A stretch of 64,000 bases of DNA from Aquabacterium lacunae (GCF_004310865.1 NZ_SIXI01000005.1:124001-188000); one strand, 5' to 3'; positions 37,413 to 46,776 are shown, counted from the stretch's first letter. Numbers and translations are program-made. The notes: a model not told the origin generated them from the sequence alone.

Positions 37413-37841
37413 TCAGCCTCCGGGTAGACACATGACCAACTCCTTGGTCGCTTCATCGGGAGGTTTCCCTGCAATGCGCGGCCAGCGGATCTGTCCGCCA
37501 TTTGCACCTTCGAATAGCCAGAATCGTTGGCCGGGAGCACGTGAGTCTGTCAGTCGCCAAATCGAAGTCACGGGATCAATGACCCACGCGACTTGATTGC
37601 CTCTGGGAGGGACCACCCGATGTAGAGCCCTGATGGATCTGGGAGATGTCTCGACTAAGTCGACGAGGTCTGCTTCATAGGCGAGCATCAACTCCCTGCC
37701 GCATTGTTCATCGGGTTCCCGCACCGCGGCGATGTACCAAGGTACGTGCAGTGATAGCTCCACCACGCGCCAACTCTTGGTCCCAGGTGGGAGCAGCGCG
37801 GGAGGAACGTGTTGTTCAAAGCGGTAGTCCGAGAGGAACAC
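37413..37841 (-). CDS. Hypothetical protein
   Basis: 142 codons from GTG 37841, not recognised. Tryptophan-rich stretches (VAWVIDPVTSIWRLTD, GQRFWLFEGANGGQIRWP) suggest a small beta-rich domain. Divergent from the Xre gene at 37921, with the repeat-containing spacer shared. No signal peptide or membrane segment seen. Confidence 0.5.
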   Translation of the reverse strand: MFLSDYRFEQHVPPALLPPGTKSWRVVELSLHVPWYIAAVREPDEQCGRELMLAYEADLVDLVETSPRSIRALHRVVPPRGNQVAWVIDPVTSIWRLTDSRAPGQRFWLFEGANGGQIRWPRIAGKPPDEATKELVMCLPGG

Positions 37842-37857
37842 AGAGTGATCGCATCAG

Positions 37858-37893
37858 GCGAATAGTCGAATTTCGAATAGTCTAACTTCGAAT
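37858..37893. promoter_or_regulatory. Repeated CGAATAGTC / TTCGAAT operator-like sites
   Basis: CGAATAGTC occurs twice, and TTCGAAT occurs at 37872 and 37887, in the 79-bp divergent spacer. A likely binding region for the adjacent Xre regulator, controlling both directions. Confidence 0.45.
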
Positions 37894-37920
37894 TGATGCT
37901 TCGGGTTCTTCAGGTACCCG

Positions 37921-38223
37921 ATGCAGAAGTCGCTTCATTCCAATCAACTTCAGACCATGCTGGCGTTGCTCAGGCAGGCCAGATTGAGCGTGGGCGTTAC
38001 CCAAGAGGTGCTCTCTGATCGGATAGGACTTAGCCAAAGTGACATCAGCAAAGTTGAACGCGGTGCACGTCGACTCGATTTGCTCGAGTTAAGAGCGTGG
38101 CTGCAGGGCCTAGGTGTTCCTCTGCACGTGTTCGTCACTGAGTTGGAGGATGCATTAGCGGCCGATGAGTTGGTGAGCTCAGAACTCGGCGGACGGCGCA
38201 AGCGGAAGGTGGTGCGCACATGA
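37921..38223 (+). CDS. Xre/HipB-like regulator
   Basis: 100 residues. The helix-turn-helix spans ~15-70: LRQARLSVGVTQEVLSDRIGL and SQSDISKVERGARRLD (each read in parts). The short basic tail ends GGRRKRKVVRT. It lies 25 bp before the second tniQ-like gene on the same strand, so the two are probably one operon; control of the target selector is inference. Confidence 0.8.
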   Translation: MQKSLHSNQLQTMLALLRQARLSVGVTQEVLSDRIGLSQSDISKVERGARRLDLLELRAWLQGLGVPLHVFVTELEDALAADELVSSELGGRRKRKVVRT

Positions 38224-38248
38224 TGCAACGTCTGTTGGCGGGGCTGTT

Positions 38249-39646
38249 GTGATCCCTGCAGTTCCCCAAGGCGCGACTGTCCAGTCATTGCTGACGGCGC
38301 TCATTCGGACCGCCCCAGCGATTTCACTTAAGCAAGCGCCAGGGCGGTACTTTGGCGTTCGGACGATCTCGAACGACATGTATACAGTCAATGCGGATAA
38401 CTTATCCAAGTTGGCATTTGCTGGGCATGTGTCGGCAAATCAAATCAGACGCCACCACGGAATTTTGCCGTTGACGACGGCCTTTCGAGAGCAGGAGCAG
38501 GAGGCGCAAATCTGGCAACGGATTGAACAGGGCGATCGAGATGCTTTCCGGCCAGTAATCGGTGGGGGTAAAGGTTCGGTGCTCACATCTCGCACTTTCA
38601 AGCATTGTGTGGAGTGTGTTCGAGCGCAGCAACTGATCTATGGCGTCGGACATTGGATGACTCTTCACCAGATAGTAGGTGTTGGTCGTTGTCAGGTACA
38701 CGACGCGCCACTGATGGATCAATGTGCAGATTGCGGCGCGGGGATCGGTGGGCCGCAAATGTCGACATTGCCTTCAGATGCGTGCGCAAATTGTGGAGGG
38801 ACGAGGAGAGCACCAACTTCAACAGCAGAGTTACAGTCTCAGCAGAATTATGTTTCGTTGATCGGTTCGGCTTTGGATGGCTTATCTACTGATTTGCGTC
38901 CAAGGAGTCGAAAACTATTGCTTTCCCAAGCTCGCCACCTTTTGGGCTCTGATGAGCGTATTGTTCTTGGGTTGCTCAACGCTTGGGGCGCGCTCAATTG
39001 TTCTGAACTGGCCGTGAGCCTCGAATGTGAAATTCATTCTCGATTGCTGATAAAGGCAATTAAGTGTGGGCACCTCTACGGAGTACCTCGCCCTTTGGTT
39101 GTTGCGATTATTGCCTATTGTAGAGACGTCGTTGGTATTGACGCAGAGGGGCCGCATGCGCTATCCGATCAGTTGGGACTATTACAGGGGGCTGAGACAC
39201 TTACCTTAGAGCAGCAAACCCTTTTTGAATTGCTCCAGCGCATCTCTCCAGTCGGTTATCCCGTGGCTGCACTGCGTGCCTTTGCTCAAGGCCAAAAATT
39301 AGTGGATGTTACGCGAAGCAAGTTGGCCTCACGCGCTATCACTCAAGAGCTATTATTTAGGGCGGGTGGTGCGGTTGCATACGTATATCCACACCTGAGG
39401 ATGACTCCATTTCCTAGAACTTGGAGTAATGATTTGAAGCGCAGTTACTTCAGGCAGATCGCGGACAGTGCGCGAAAGCAGAACGTGCCGCGAGCGCAAC
39501 TGGCCAAGAAAATCTGGGGTGTGTATCTTTGGTTACTGAAGAACGATCGTGCCTGGTTGGATGAAAACTACCCACGCTCTACCATAAGAAAAACTCGGAA
39601 GGATGGGCATTCATCAGTTTTTAATTTGCCGCATCACCTTGAGTGA
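38249..39646 (+). CDS. Second TniQ/TnsD-like protein
   Basis: 465 residues from GTG 38249 (GGCGGGG upstream). The TnsD-type zinc region is clear: C120-x2-C123, a GHWMTLHQI helix, C148-x2-H151 (GRCQVH), then C159/C162 and C179/C182. It lacks the usual N-terminal TniQ opening. The C-terminal half is unassigned. In Tn7 the TniQ-domain protein TnsD binds a fixed attachment site; this gene, away from the tns operon, could be that selector while the first TniQ serves another route. It overlaps the next gene tail-to-tail by 33 bp. Confidence 0.75.
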   Translation: MIPAVPQGATVQSLLTALIRTAPAISLKQAPGRYFGVRTISNDMYTVNADNLSKLAFAGHVSANQIRRHHGILPLTTAFREQEQEAQIWQRIEQGDRDAFRPVIGGGKGSVLTSRTFKHCVECVRAQQLIYGVGHWMTLHQIVGVGRCQVHDAPLMDQCADCGAGIGGPQMSTLPSDACANCGGTRRAPTSTAELQSQQNYVSLIGSALDGLSTDLRPRSRKLLLSQARHLLGSDERIVLGLLNAWGALNCSELAVSLECEIHSRLLIKAIKCGHLYGVPRPLVVAIIAYCRDVVGIDAEGPHALSDQLGLLQGAETLTLEQQTLFELLQRISPVGYPVAALRAFAQGQKLVDVTRSKLASRAITQELLFRAGGAVAYVYPHLRMTPFPRTWSNDLKRSYFRQIADSARKQNVPRAQLAKKIWGVYLWLLKNDRAWLDENYPRSTIRKTRKDGHSSVFNLPHHLE

Positions 39647-41353
39647 TGTTTCGCCAATTAAGCGCTCGAAGGCAATGCGATCCTCATCCAGGAATGATTT
39701 GTTCTCGTAGAATTGATCGTATTCAATGCTTTTTAATAGGTTGGGGTCTCGTAGTACATCCCGCACCCAAACGCCAAGATTTGCAAGCGCATCTCTTCCT
39801 GCTCTTTTTTCGAAAACACGATGAAAAACAGGCCAGCGGTGGCGAATAAGGGACCAGTTGATCGTCTCTTGGTATGACAACTCCGAAAGTGCGTCCACCA
39901 CTCGCCCGACAGGTCCAACGTTTTTCTCCAACCACTTGATGTGAGATAGTAATATCTCCGTCATAAGTTCGCGATCTTTCCAATATGTCTGAATGCTTAC
40001 TCCTGCTTCCAAATTGACATCGGTCAAATGAGCGTCGTAGTTCTGGATTGAGTCTGTGGCAAGCAAGAGGCCATATAGACCAGACATGATCAAAACGACG
40101 GGTCTCTTGGGTTGTTGCAGAAATTTCGCCCACTCGTCAGGGGTTGCTTGATAGCAGCGGCCCTTATACCGAAGATAAGCTGGAAGGAACTTGCTCTCGT
40201 TGATTCGGCCGCCAAAGTCTGGCCCAAATATCAGTTCCTTATTAATAGGCCTGGAGCCTCGATTTCCTTCGGAAAACTCGATTCCATCGACTAACCCGCC
40301 TTGAATGCTGGTTAACATTCTATTTCGAGTGGCAAAAATGAGCTGACGAATATCGGGGTCATCGAGTTGGCTCAAGAGGGATGCATTCCCGTCGAAATGG
40401 TGTCCCGACGCATCAGATTTTGTGTTGCTGCATGATATTAGCAAGATGTCAACAGTCTCTCCGGTCCCTCCGGCCAAGGCAGCGCCGCATCCGGGCGATG
40501 CAAGCGCGGCTTCCTCGCGCTCTCGCGTAGATTCTTGAATTGCATTGATTCTTGACTTTTGAAGTCTTCGGCTAGTGCCAATTGAATCCAGCACTAGTTG
40601 CGCGACCCTTGTTATTAGGGTCGAGTTGATATCTAGTTCGAGCTTTACGGAGCCATGAGTGCCAGGAAGAACTCCTTCATCGTGATCGAACTTGGTGTAG
40701 AAGCTTTTTTTGGGCTTTCCAACGAATATGTCTCGTTCGGCCGTGAAAATGTGAAAGTGGGGGGCATCAATTGTGTCGCCGCCATTGTCGCAGTACCTTT
40801 TTACTGCCGCCGCATACGCTTTTCCTAACGGCTTCCCGTTGAACTTTGGATTGTCTAAGTAATCGAGTCTTTTATGGATCTTGGAGAGCCCTATCTTTGT
40901 TAGGAAGGTGGCAACCTTAGAGCCCGTTACAGGGCTAGCCACAAGAAAGCACAAGCGAATTTTCTTGACTGTCTTGTTTTCACCTGCGTCATTGAGCATC
41001 GCGCAAATCGAGCCGCGAACAAGCAGTCCACCCATACTGTGCGCAATGATGTAAATGTCTGTATATGACGATAGGTGAGTGTTAATCCATAGGCGCAACT
41101 TTTCTGTAAATGTGTCAGGGGTGTTGCGCTCGAAAACTTTGGAGGAGTAGCCAAACGAGGCAGTGTCAAAAGAACTCAAGCCAGGATTAGTTAGCAATGC
41201 TTCTGAGGTGCCCCTCCATGTCTCTTTTGCGTCTCCGAAGGTCCCATGAACAAACAGGATCACGCTTTGGGCGGACGGAGTAAGTTGATTAACCCAAGAG
41301 TCTTCGTCAATCGCGATCCTTTGTCTTTTCGTAGCCGGGGACATCCTGGGCAT
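39614..41353 (-). CDS. Alpha/beta-hydrolase fused to a YaaA/DUF6884-like domain
   Basis: 579 residues. N-terminal ~260: serine hydrolase with oxyanion HGTFG (36-40), nucleophile S106 in AHSMGG, a likely acid D208 (AERD) and H233 (GTHG). C-terminal ~300-579: LLISCSNTKS (304-313), LIMSGLYGLL (421-430) and NYDAHLTD (438-445), the pattern of YaaA/DUF6884 proteins and also of the DpdC candidate in this island. No signal peptide. Neither half looks like a transposition protein. In a defence-rich element an effector that attacks lipids or another ester, triggered by the second domain, is plausible but inferred. Confidence 0.7.
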   Translation of the reverse strand: MPRMSPATKRQRIAIDEDSWVNQLTPSAQSVILFVHGTFGDAKETWRGTSEALLTNPGLSSFDTASFGYSSKVFERNTPDTFTEKLRLWINTHLSSYTDIYIIAHSMGGLLVRGSICAMLNDAGENKTVKKIRLCFLVASPVTGSKVATFLTKIGLSKIHKRLDYLDNPKFNGKPLGKAYAAAVKRYCDNGGDTIDAPHFHIFTAERDIFVGKPKKSFYTKFDHDEGVLPGTHGSVKLELDINSTLITRVAQLVLDSIGTSRRLQKSRINAIQESTREREEAALASPGCGAALAGGTGETVDILLISCSNTKSDASGHHFDGNASLLSQLDDPDIRQLIFATRNRMLTSIQGGLVDGIEFSEGNRGSRPINKELIFGPDFGGRINESKFLPAYLRYKGRCYQATPDEWAKFLQQPKRPVVLIMSGLYGLLLATDSIQNYDAHLTDVNLEAGVSIQTYWKDRELMTEILLSHIKWLEKNVGPVGRVVDALSELSYQETINWSLIRHRWPVFHRVFEKRAGRDALANLGVWVRDVLRDPNLLKSIEYDQFYENKSFLDEDRIAFERLIGETSLKVMRQIKN

Positions 41354-41610
41354 CTCCTGATGAAAGCTTGATCACGCCGATGCGGCGGTGTTGGCATGTG
41401 AAACATTGCCCGCAATGCCACTGACTGCGGAGATTGGCGACGATAGCGTTAACACACCCATTGCCGCGCCGCTGTGCGATAAAATTTGCTGTCCTGTTGC
41501 TGATCTAGCGCTGCAGCAGCATCAATGCACCCAACTTCAACTTGTCGCGGTCGCCCAATCGGTTCATTGGCGCTGGTTAAACATGTCTGGGTTGTACCGG
41601 GTCATCGTTT
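41354..41610. other. Spacer upstream of the fusion gene
   Basis: 257 bp with the probable promoter of the hydrolase-fusion gene. No supportable gene; the 89-codon plus-strand ORF starting at 41388 has no family resemblance. Confidence 0.4.
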
Positions 41611-41697
41611 GTAAGCGGTCATTGAACCCCACCCTTTTCAGCACGGCTGTGCTCTGACAGCCTACGTTCCCACGTAGATGGACGTGGGGGCGTCGCG

Positions 41698-42119
41698 ATG
41701 AACGAGGATTTGTAGGATCTCAGGCGCAGGTTGGTTGTGGGGCACAAGGCAGATGGGCGCAGCGTTTACGGCGAGCAGTGGTCGCGCTGTGCATGCAGCC
41801 CGGCGCGTCGGTGTCGCTCCTGGCGCGTGAGTGCGGGGTTAGCGCCAACCAGGTCTGTCGCCGGCTGCGAGAGCATCGGCAAGTTCGCCGGCCGCGCGGG
41901 GACACCAGTCGTGCGGTGAGCACGCAGGCGACGTTCGTCGCCGTTCCGATGGCGTCTGCGGTGGTGCCGACTCAGGAGACGGCGTCGGCCGTGGTGCAGT
42001 TGCAGGCCCGGCTGCCCAACGGCGTGGCCATCGAGCAGGCAGGCATCGACGCTCAGCACGTCGGCTTGGCGATCGAAGCACTCGGGAGGCTGCGGTGTTC
42101 CGTCTCGACGAAGGGCTGA
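41698..42119 (+). pseudogene. Broken IS66 tnpA
   Basis: ATG 41698 is followed by a stop (TAG 41713) where the family has Gln, then GHKADGRSVYGE in that frame. A frameshift before ~41778 leads into VVALCMQPGASVSLLARECGVSANQVCRRLREH, the typical helix-turn-helix of IS66 TnpA (quoted in two parts: VVALCMQPGASVSLL and ARECGVSANQVCRRL). Two disruptions make it non-functional. Confidence 0.7.
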
Positions 42120-42160
42120 AGGTCTACCTGTCGGGTATCGCCGCCGGCATCCGTTTCAGC
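42095..42160 (+). pseudogene. IS66 tnpB start fragment
   Basis: MFRLDEGLKVYL from GTG 42095 overlaps the tnpA end, as in intact IS66 elements; resemblance is lost after about 12 codons. Confidence 0.5.
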
Positions 42161-42421
42161 TTGAATGGGAAATGTTTGGCAAAGCTCCCACAGAGCCAGC
42201 AAGCTCCCGGATCCGCACACCAATGCATAGGCACTTTTCACTGCAAACACCATACATCACTTGCTGGCTCGATGCCTCTGCAAGCGCCATTTTCGCTCTA
42301 GGATACTTCTACTGTCGAGCATCGTCATCGCCGACTGGAGCGAAGAGGTCGGGTTGGTTTTGCCGCCCCCCGAGCGTTCGTGTCACAGCGCATAGTCATA
42401 AGAGAATTCAGGGGGAGTCAC

Positions 42422-44443
42422 GTGTACATCGCAGAGCTTTTCATCGAGAACTTCCGCTCGTTCGGGGTGGGAGATCAAGCGTTCAAGTTGACGCTCACGC
42501 CTGGGCTGACTGCTCTCGTGGGCGAGAACGATGCCGGAAAGACAGCGGTCGTAGACGCTCTGCGATATGTCCTGGGTACGCGCGATCAAGAGCAACTGCG
42601 CGTCGATGAGGCAGACTTTCACCGTTCGTCAGGTGGCACGCCCGCCGACCAAATGACCATCAAGCTCGTTTTCCGAGGCTTGACGAACACCGATCGAAGT
42701 GCCTTCGCTGAATTCCTCACATTCGAGGAGATCGATGGCGCAAAGAATGTTTCATTGGTTCTGACTTGGTCAGCCAAGCGTTTGGCGGCAGGCGCCTCTC
42801 GCCGCGCGGCCTCGCCCGAATGGCGCACTGGAGCCAAGGCCGACGGGCCACTGCTCGATTTTGGAGCGCGGTCTCTTTTGACTGCAACCTACCTTCGGCC
42901 GCTGCGCGACGCCGAACGCGCCATGAGCGCAGGCCGCGGCTCCCGTCTGTCTCAGATCCTTCAGCACACCAAGGAGATCAAAGAGACAGGGGTGGCCTTC
43001 GACCACAGAACGGTGCCAACCCCTGACCCGAAAACGTTAAGTGTGCTTGGCTTGGGCGACTTTGCAAATCACCTTTTCAGGGAGAGCCAAGGCATCAAGA
43101 AGGCAGGGGACAAACTTAATGACGAGTATCTCAAGCCGCTGTCCTTCGCTAAAGATCTGCTACGCGCCCGAATCGAGGTTTCAGGCAGCAGGGACGAGAC
43201 CGTTCGACTGCGACAGTTGCTTGAAAAGCTCGACTTGACGCTTGCGGCCTCCGCTGGTGACGACAGCGCACACACGCGCGGTCTCGGCTCGAACAACCTT
43301 CTGTTCATGGCTTGCGAGCTGCTCCTCTTGGCTGCAGAGAGCGACGGGTTTCCCTTGCTCCTGATTGAAGAGCCCGAAGCCCACCTTCATCCCCAGCGCC
43401 AACTGCGCCTCATGGCGTTCCTGCAGGACCAGGCAGCGAAGGTTCGCACGGATGGTCAGCAGATACAAATCATAGTCACCACCCACAGCCCGAGCATCGC
43501 GTCAGATCTGCACCTCGACAACATCGTCCTCGTCGAGGGTGGTCGCGGGTTTCCGCTGCGGAAGGGGATGACCAAGCTCGACAACTCGGATTACAGCTTC
43601 CTCGAGCGATTTTTGGACTCCACGAAGTCGAACCTGTTCTTTGCTCGCGGCGTAATGATTGTCGAGGGCGACGCGGAGAACATCCTGATGCCCGTGCTCG
43701 CAAGGCTACTCAAAAGGGACTTCTCTGAGTACGGGGTCTCTGTAATCAACGTTGGCGGTGTAGGTCTCGGGCGCTACGCGCGGATTTTCATGCGAGCTGA
43801 TCCAGCGTCAGACGGTCAGATCTCGACGCCGGTCGCTTGCGTCACCGACCTTGACGTAATGCCCAACTGCGCGCCTGTAATAGTCGGCAAGATTAAGGCG
43901 GGTGAGGACATTCCAACGCGCCCTCCTTCAAAGCGCCAATGGCGTGTCAAGAGCGAATTTACAGCAGCAGAGTTGAGGGAGCGCCGTCAGACGCGTATCG
44001 ATAAGGCATCGGGCCAAAATGTGCGCACCTTTGTCGCCGGCGAATGGACGCTCGAATACGACCTGGCACATTCCGGTCTGTCGCAAGAGGTCTGGCAGGC
44101 TGCCGTCCTCGCATTGGCCGACGAAGATATTCAGGCCGGCAAGGTCACGAAGAAGGACGCCATCGAGGCGCGTGGGGCAGAGTTCCTGGGGCTGGGGGCT
44201 CTCGAGTTGGAGGCGAAAGCTTCGCACGTCTACGCACTCTTCGAAACGGAGGGGGCCTCCAAGGCTATCGGCGCGCAGTATCTTGCCGAGCTCCTCGAGC
44301 ACGCGATCGAATCCGGAAGCATGGGCGTGGACGAGCTACGTTCAAAGTTGCCGTCTTACGTCCTCGAAGCAATTGCCTACGTCACCGCTCCCATTCCCGT
44401 CACACCGACAGCGGCCGGTCCCTCCACGACCGCACCAGAGTAG
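42422..44443 (+). CDS. gajA: OLD-family ATPase/nuclease, GajA-like
   Basis: Start at GTG 42422 with AGGGGGAG just upstream; an in-frame GTG at 42380 adds 14 unlikely residues. 673 residues: ABC-type ATPase with Walker A GENDAGKT (34-41) and signature/Walker B LLLIEEPEAHLHP (~312-325), then a TOPRIM nuclease domain with VEGDAE (~413) and DLDVMP (~475). This is the OLD class 2 layout of GajA, a nuclease held off by nucleotides and released when phage infection lowers them. The helicase partner follows after 5 bp. Confidence 0.85.
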   Translation: MYIAELFIENFRSFGVGDQAFKLTLTPGLTALVGENDAGKTAVVDALRYVLGTRDQEQLRVDEADFHRSSGGTPADQMTIKLVFRGLTNTDRSAFAEFLTFEEIDGAKNVSLVLTWSAKRLAAGASRRAASPEWRTGAKADGPLLDFGARSLLTATYLRPLRDAERAMSAGRGSRLSQILQHTKEIKETGVAFDHRTVPTPDPKTLSVLGLGDFANHLFRESQGIKKAGDKLNDEYLKPLSFAKDLLRARIEVSGSRDETVRLRQLLEKLDLTLAASAGDDSAHTRGLGSNNLLFMACELLLLAAESDGFPLLLIEEPEAHLHPQRQLRLMAFLQDQAAKVRTDGQQIQIIVTTHSPSIASDLHLDNIVLVEGGRGFPLRKGMTKLDNSDYSFLERFLDSTKSNLFFARGVMIVEGDAENILMPVLARLLKRDFSEYGVSVINVGGVGLGRYARIFMRADPASDGQISTPVACVTDLDVMPNCAPVIVGKIKAGEDIPTRPPSKRQWRVKSEFTAAELRERRQTRIDKASGQNVRTFVAGEWTLEYDLAHSGLSQEVWQAAVLALADEDIQAGKVTKKDAIEARGAEFLGLGALELEAKASHVYALFETEGASKAIGAQYLAELLEHAIESGSMGVDELRSKLPSYVLEAIAYVTAPIPVTPTAAGPSTTAPE

Positions 44444-44448
44444 CAGGC

Positions 44449-46452
44449 ATGACCTTCTCCATCCCTCCCATCGAAGACAGAGAGATCGCTTGGGCGTCGG
44501 AGCTGATGGGCCTTGGACCCAACGGCTTCGCCGCGATTGACGGAGACGATAGCCGGCTCAAGGCGATCAAGAACCTTCAGACCTGCGATTTTGAGGCCTG
44601 TCCTGGCAGTGGCAAGACGACGCTGCTAGTCGCAAAGCTAGCTATCCTCGCTTCACGCTGGCCATACCGCCAGAGCGGCATCTGCGTCCTGTCACACACG
44701 AATGCAGCGCGCGACGAGATTGACCATCGGGTTAGCGTTGCTGCCTCCGGCTCGTCTCTCGTTCGATATCCGCATTTCATCGGCACGATCCATGGCTTTG
44801 TCAACGAGTTCCTGGCCACTCCGTGGCTACGCTCCAAGGGCAATCCAGTCCGGTTGATCGACACAGACATTGCATTGAAACGACGCTTCTCGAAGCTGGC
44901 GAATAACTGGCGATTCGCGCTGGAACAGCGCGGACTCGACCGATACGCCTTGCAGTACGACAAGTCTGACTACTCTGGGGAAAACAAGGGCAAGCTCGCC
45001 CGTGATACGCCGCTCTGCCACGCCTTGGAGGCAGCTTCTCGTGAAGGCAGTCAGGAAGGCTATTTCTGCTTCGATGAGATGTTCGTTTGGGCCAACGAAC
45101 TTCTCGACCAATACCCTGAGGTTGCCGCGAACCTTCGCAGGCGGTTCCCTCTCGTCTTCATCGACGAAGCTCAGGACAACAGCGAGCTCCAGTCGAACAT
45201 CCTTCATCGCATCTTCCTCGAGGGAGACGCTCCGTCCATTCGGCAACGGTTTGGCGACTCCAACCAAGCGATCTACGCTCATAACGGTGCCGATGGGGCA
45301 ACGACTGATGGTTTTCCGTCAGGAGCGCCTCACAACCTGCCTCGCAGCCACCGATTCCCGCAAGGAATCGCCAACGTCGCGAAAGGCCTAGGAATCGTCC
45401 CGCAGGAGCTGAAAGGATCGGGCCCTACTCGAAGCAGGATTTCGCGTGAGGCACTGCCGCCAGTCCTATTCCTTTTCGACGACGAATCTGTGCTGAACGT
45501 CCTGCGTCACTATGGAAATCACCTGATTTCGATGTTCGACCCCCAGGAATTGTCGGCCGGGGTCTTCACGGCGGTTGCGGGTGTTCACGAGTTGGACGAC
45601 AAGGCCGCGCTCTCGATTCCTCGGGCGATGGGGCATTACGCGCCGACGTACGACCCTGTAAGCGCTAAGAAGGAGTCCACGCCACGAACATTCGGCCAGT
45701 ACCTCTCCAAGTCTTCTCGCGATGCGCTGGAGACAAGCAACGCGCAGGGCATCGTCAACGCGTTGGCATCTGCCCTGCTGAGGTTTGCAGAGCTTGCCGG
45801 AGCAACGCCGGCATGGCTCGGTGGAAGGAAGTCCGCACATAGGATCGTTCTTGATGCACTGGAAGGTAGCTCCGCGGAGGGGACCTACCGTTCCCTGCTG
45901 GACAAGACGATCACATTGCGAGGACAGTTCGACGCAGCGGAGTGGCAATCGGCATTGCCGCAAGTCACGGAGATCGGGGCACATCTAGCTCAGGCAACCA
46001 AGTTCCCACAGGTTGCTATCGACTTTTTGACCGGACCCGAAGCGTTGCAAAGCTCACCCGCCGAAGCCAGCTCATCGCAAACCATCCTGAACTTCTACAG
46101 CCATCCCCCAGAAATGCCGAAGGTCCACATCCGTCTGGGGTCGATTCACTCAGTCAAAGGCGAGACCCATACGGCGACCCTGGTCTTGGACAGCTATTAC
46201 TACGAGCATCACCTGAGTAAGCTAAAGCCATGGATTCTGGGCGAACGGGCCGGCGGGATGAAGAAGAAGGCGAAGGGCAAGCCTGAGCTGGAGAGTTCTC
46301 GCTTGCTCGGACGGCTCAAGTTGCACTACGTAGCCATGACTCGGCCCTCGCATCTGCTCTGCCTGGCTATGAGGCGTGATGCCTTCATCGCGGCAGAACT
46401 CAAGCAGTTGCAGACCCAAGGATGGCAGCTCGTGGACTGCAATGCTGATTGA
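44449..46452 (+). CDS. gajB: UvrD/PcrA-like helicase, GajB-like
   Basis: Start at ATG 44449, 5 bp after gajA; the frame is open far upstream, but that part lies inside gajA and is not coding. 667 residues with SF1 motifs: ACPGSGKTT (50-58), VFIDEAQDN (~233-241), SHRFP, SIHSVKGETH (~564) and HYVAMTRP near the C-terminus. GajB senses DNA ends in Gabija and works with GajA. It is longer than the best-known GajB, so a Gabija variant or related OLD-helicase pair is possible. Confidence 0.82.
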   Translation: MTFSIPPIEDREIAWASELMGLGPNGFAAIDGDDSRLKAIKNLQTCDFEACPGSGKTTLLVAKLAILASRWPYRQSGICVLSHTNAARDEIDHRVSVAASGSSLVRYPHFIGTIHGFVNEFLATPWLRSKGNPVRLIDTDIALKRRFSKLANNWRFALEQRGLDRYALQYDKSDYSGENKGKLARDTPLCHALEAASREGSQEGYFCFDEMFVWANELLDQYPEVAANLRRRFPLVFIDEAQDNSELQSNILHRIFLEGDAPSIRQRFGDSNQAIYAHNGADGATTDGFPSGAPHNLPRSHRFPQGIANVAKGLGIVPQELKGSGPTRSRISREALPPVLFLFDDESVLNVLRHYGNHLISMFDPQELSAGVFTAVAGVHELDDKAALSIPRAMGHYAPTYDPVSAKKESTPRTFGQYLSKSSRDALETSNAQGIVNALASALLRFAELAGATPAWLGGRKSAHRIVLDALEGSSAEGTYRSLLDKTITLRGQFDAAEWQSALPQVTEIGAHLAQATKFPQVAIDFLTGPEALQSSPAEASSSQTILNFYSHPPEMPKVHIRLGSIHSVKGETHTATLVLDSYYYEHHLSKLKPWILGERAGGMKKKAKGKPELESSRLLGRLKLHYVAMTRPSHLLCLAMRRDAFIAAELKQLQTQGWQLVDCNAD

Positions 46453-46776
46453 CCTGCTGCCCACTCGTGACAATTACCTCCAAGCAGCGAGCGGCCACTT
46501 GTTGGAACGGTAGGTTCTCGCCCAGCAGCACAACTGAACGACAGGGGAGCCGTCGTTCGCCGCCGACAGGTATTGGTCGAAAGTGCCTGGTCATGATGTC
46601 GGATCGGCTGGTCAACTCGACCCAACACGGGGCCTGTCCCGCATGTTTGAAAGTGGGCAACAGGTGAACAGTGTGGAAGTCGCCAAATTCGGAGCAGAAA
46701 CCACATATCAATGGGGATTTCAGCAAGGGCAAAACGCTCAGCTTTTTGCGGTCAGAAAGTTGAATGAAATCAATGC
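46453..46776. other. Non-coding stretch before the right transposon end
   Basis: About 320 bp with small ORFs on both strands but none supportable; it may be decayed sequence. No terminator found after gajB. Confidence 0.4.

Larger units (their letters stand above)
41611..42160 (+). mobile_element. IS66-family remnant
   Basis: Starts with GTAAGCG (41611-41617), the usual IS66 terminus, followed by a broken tnpA and the first codons of tnpB. No tnpC and no right end are seen, so only a few hundred bp survive. Confidence 0.65.

Noticed and set aside
37259..37540. 93-codon minus-strand ORF
   Set aside because: Overlaps the better-supported 37413-37841 gene in another frame and has low-complexity composition.
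28219..39646. CRISPR-associated transposon
   Set aside because: Tn7-like with two TniQ proteins, but no cas genes and no repeat-spacer array seen anywhere in the window.
44044..44448. Longer N-terminus for the helicase gene
   Set aside because: It lies entirely inside gajA in another frame and shows arginine-rich shadow sequence; the helicase homology begins after ATG 44449.
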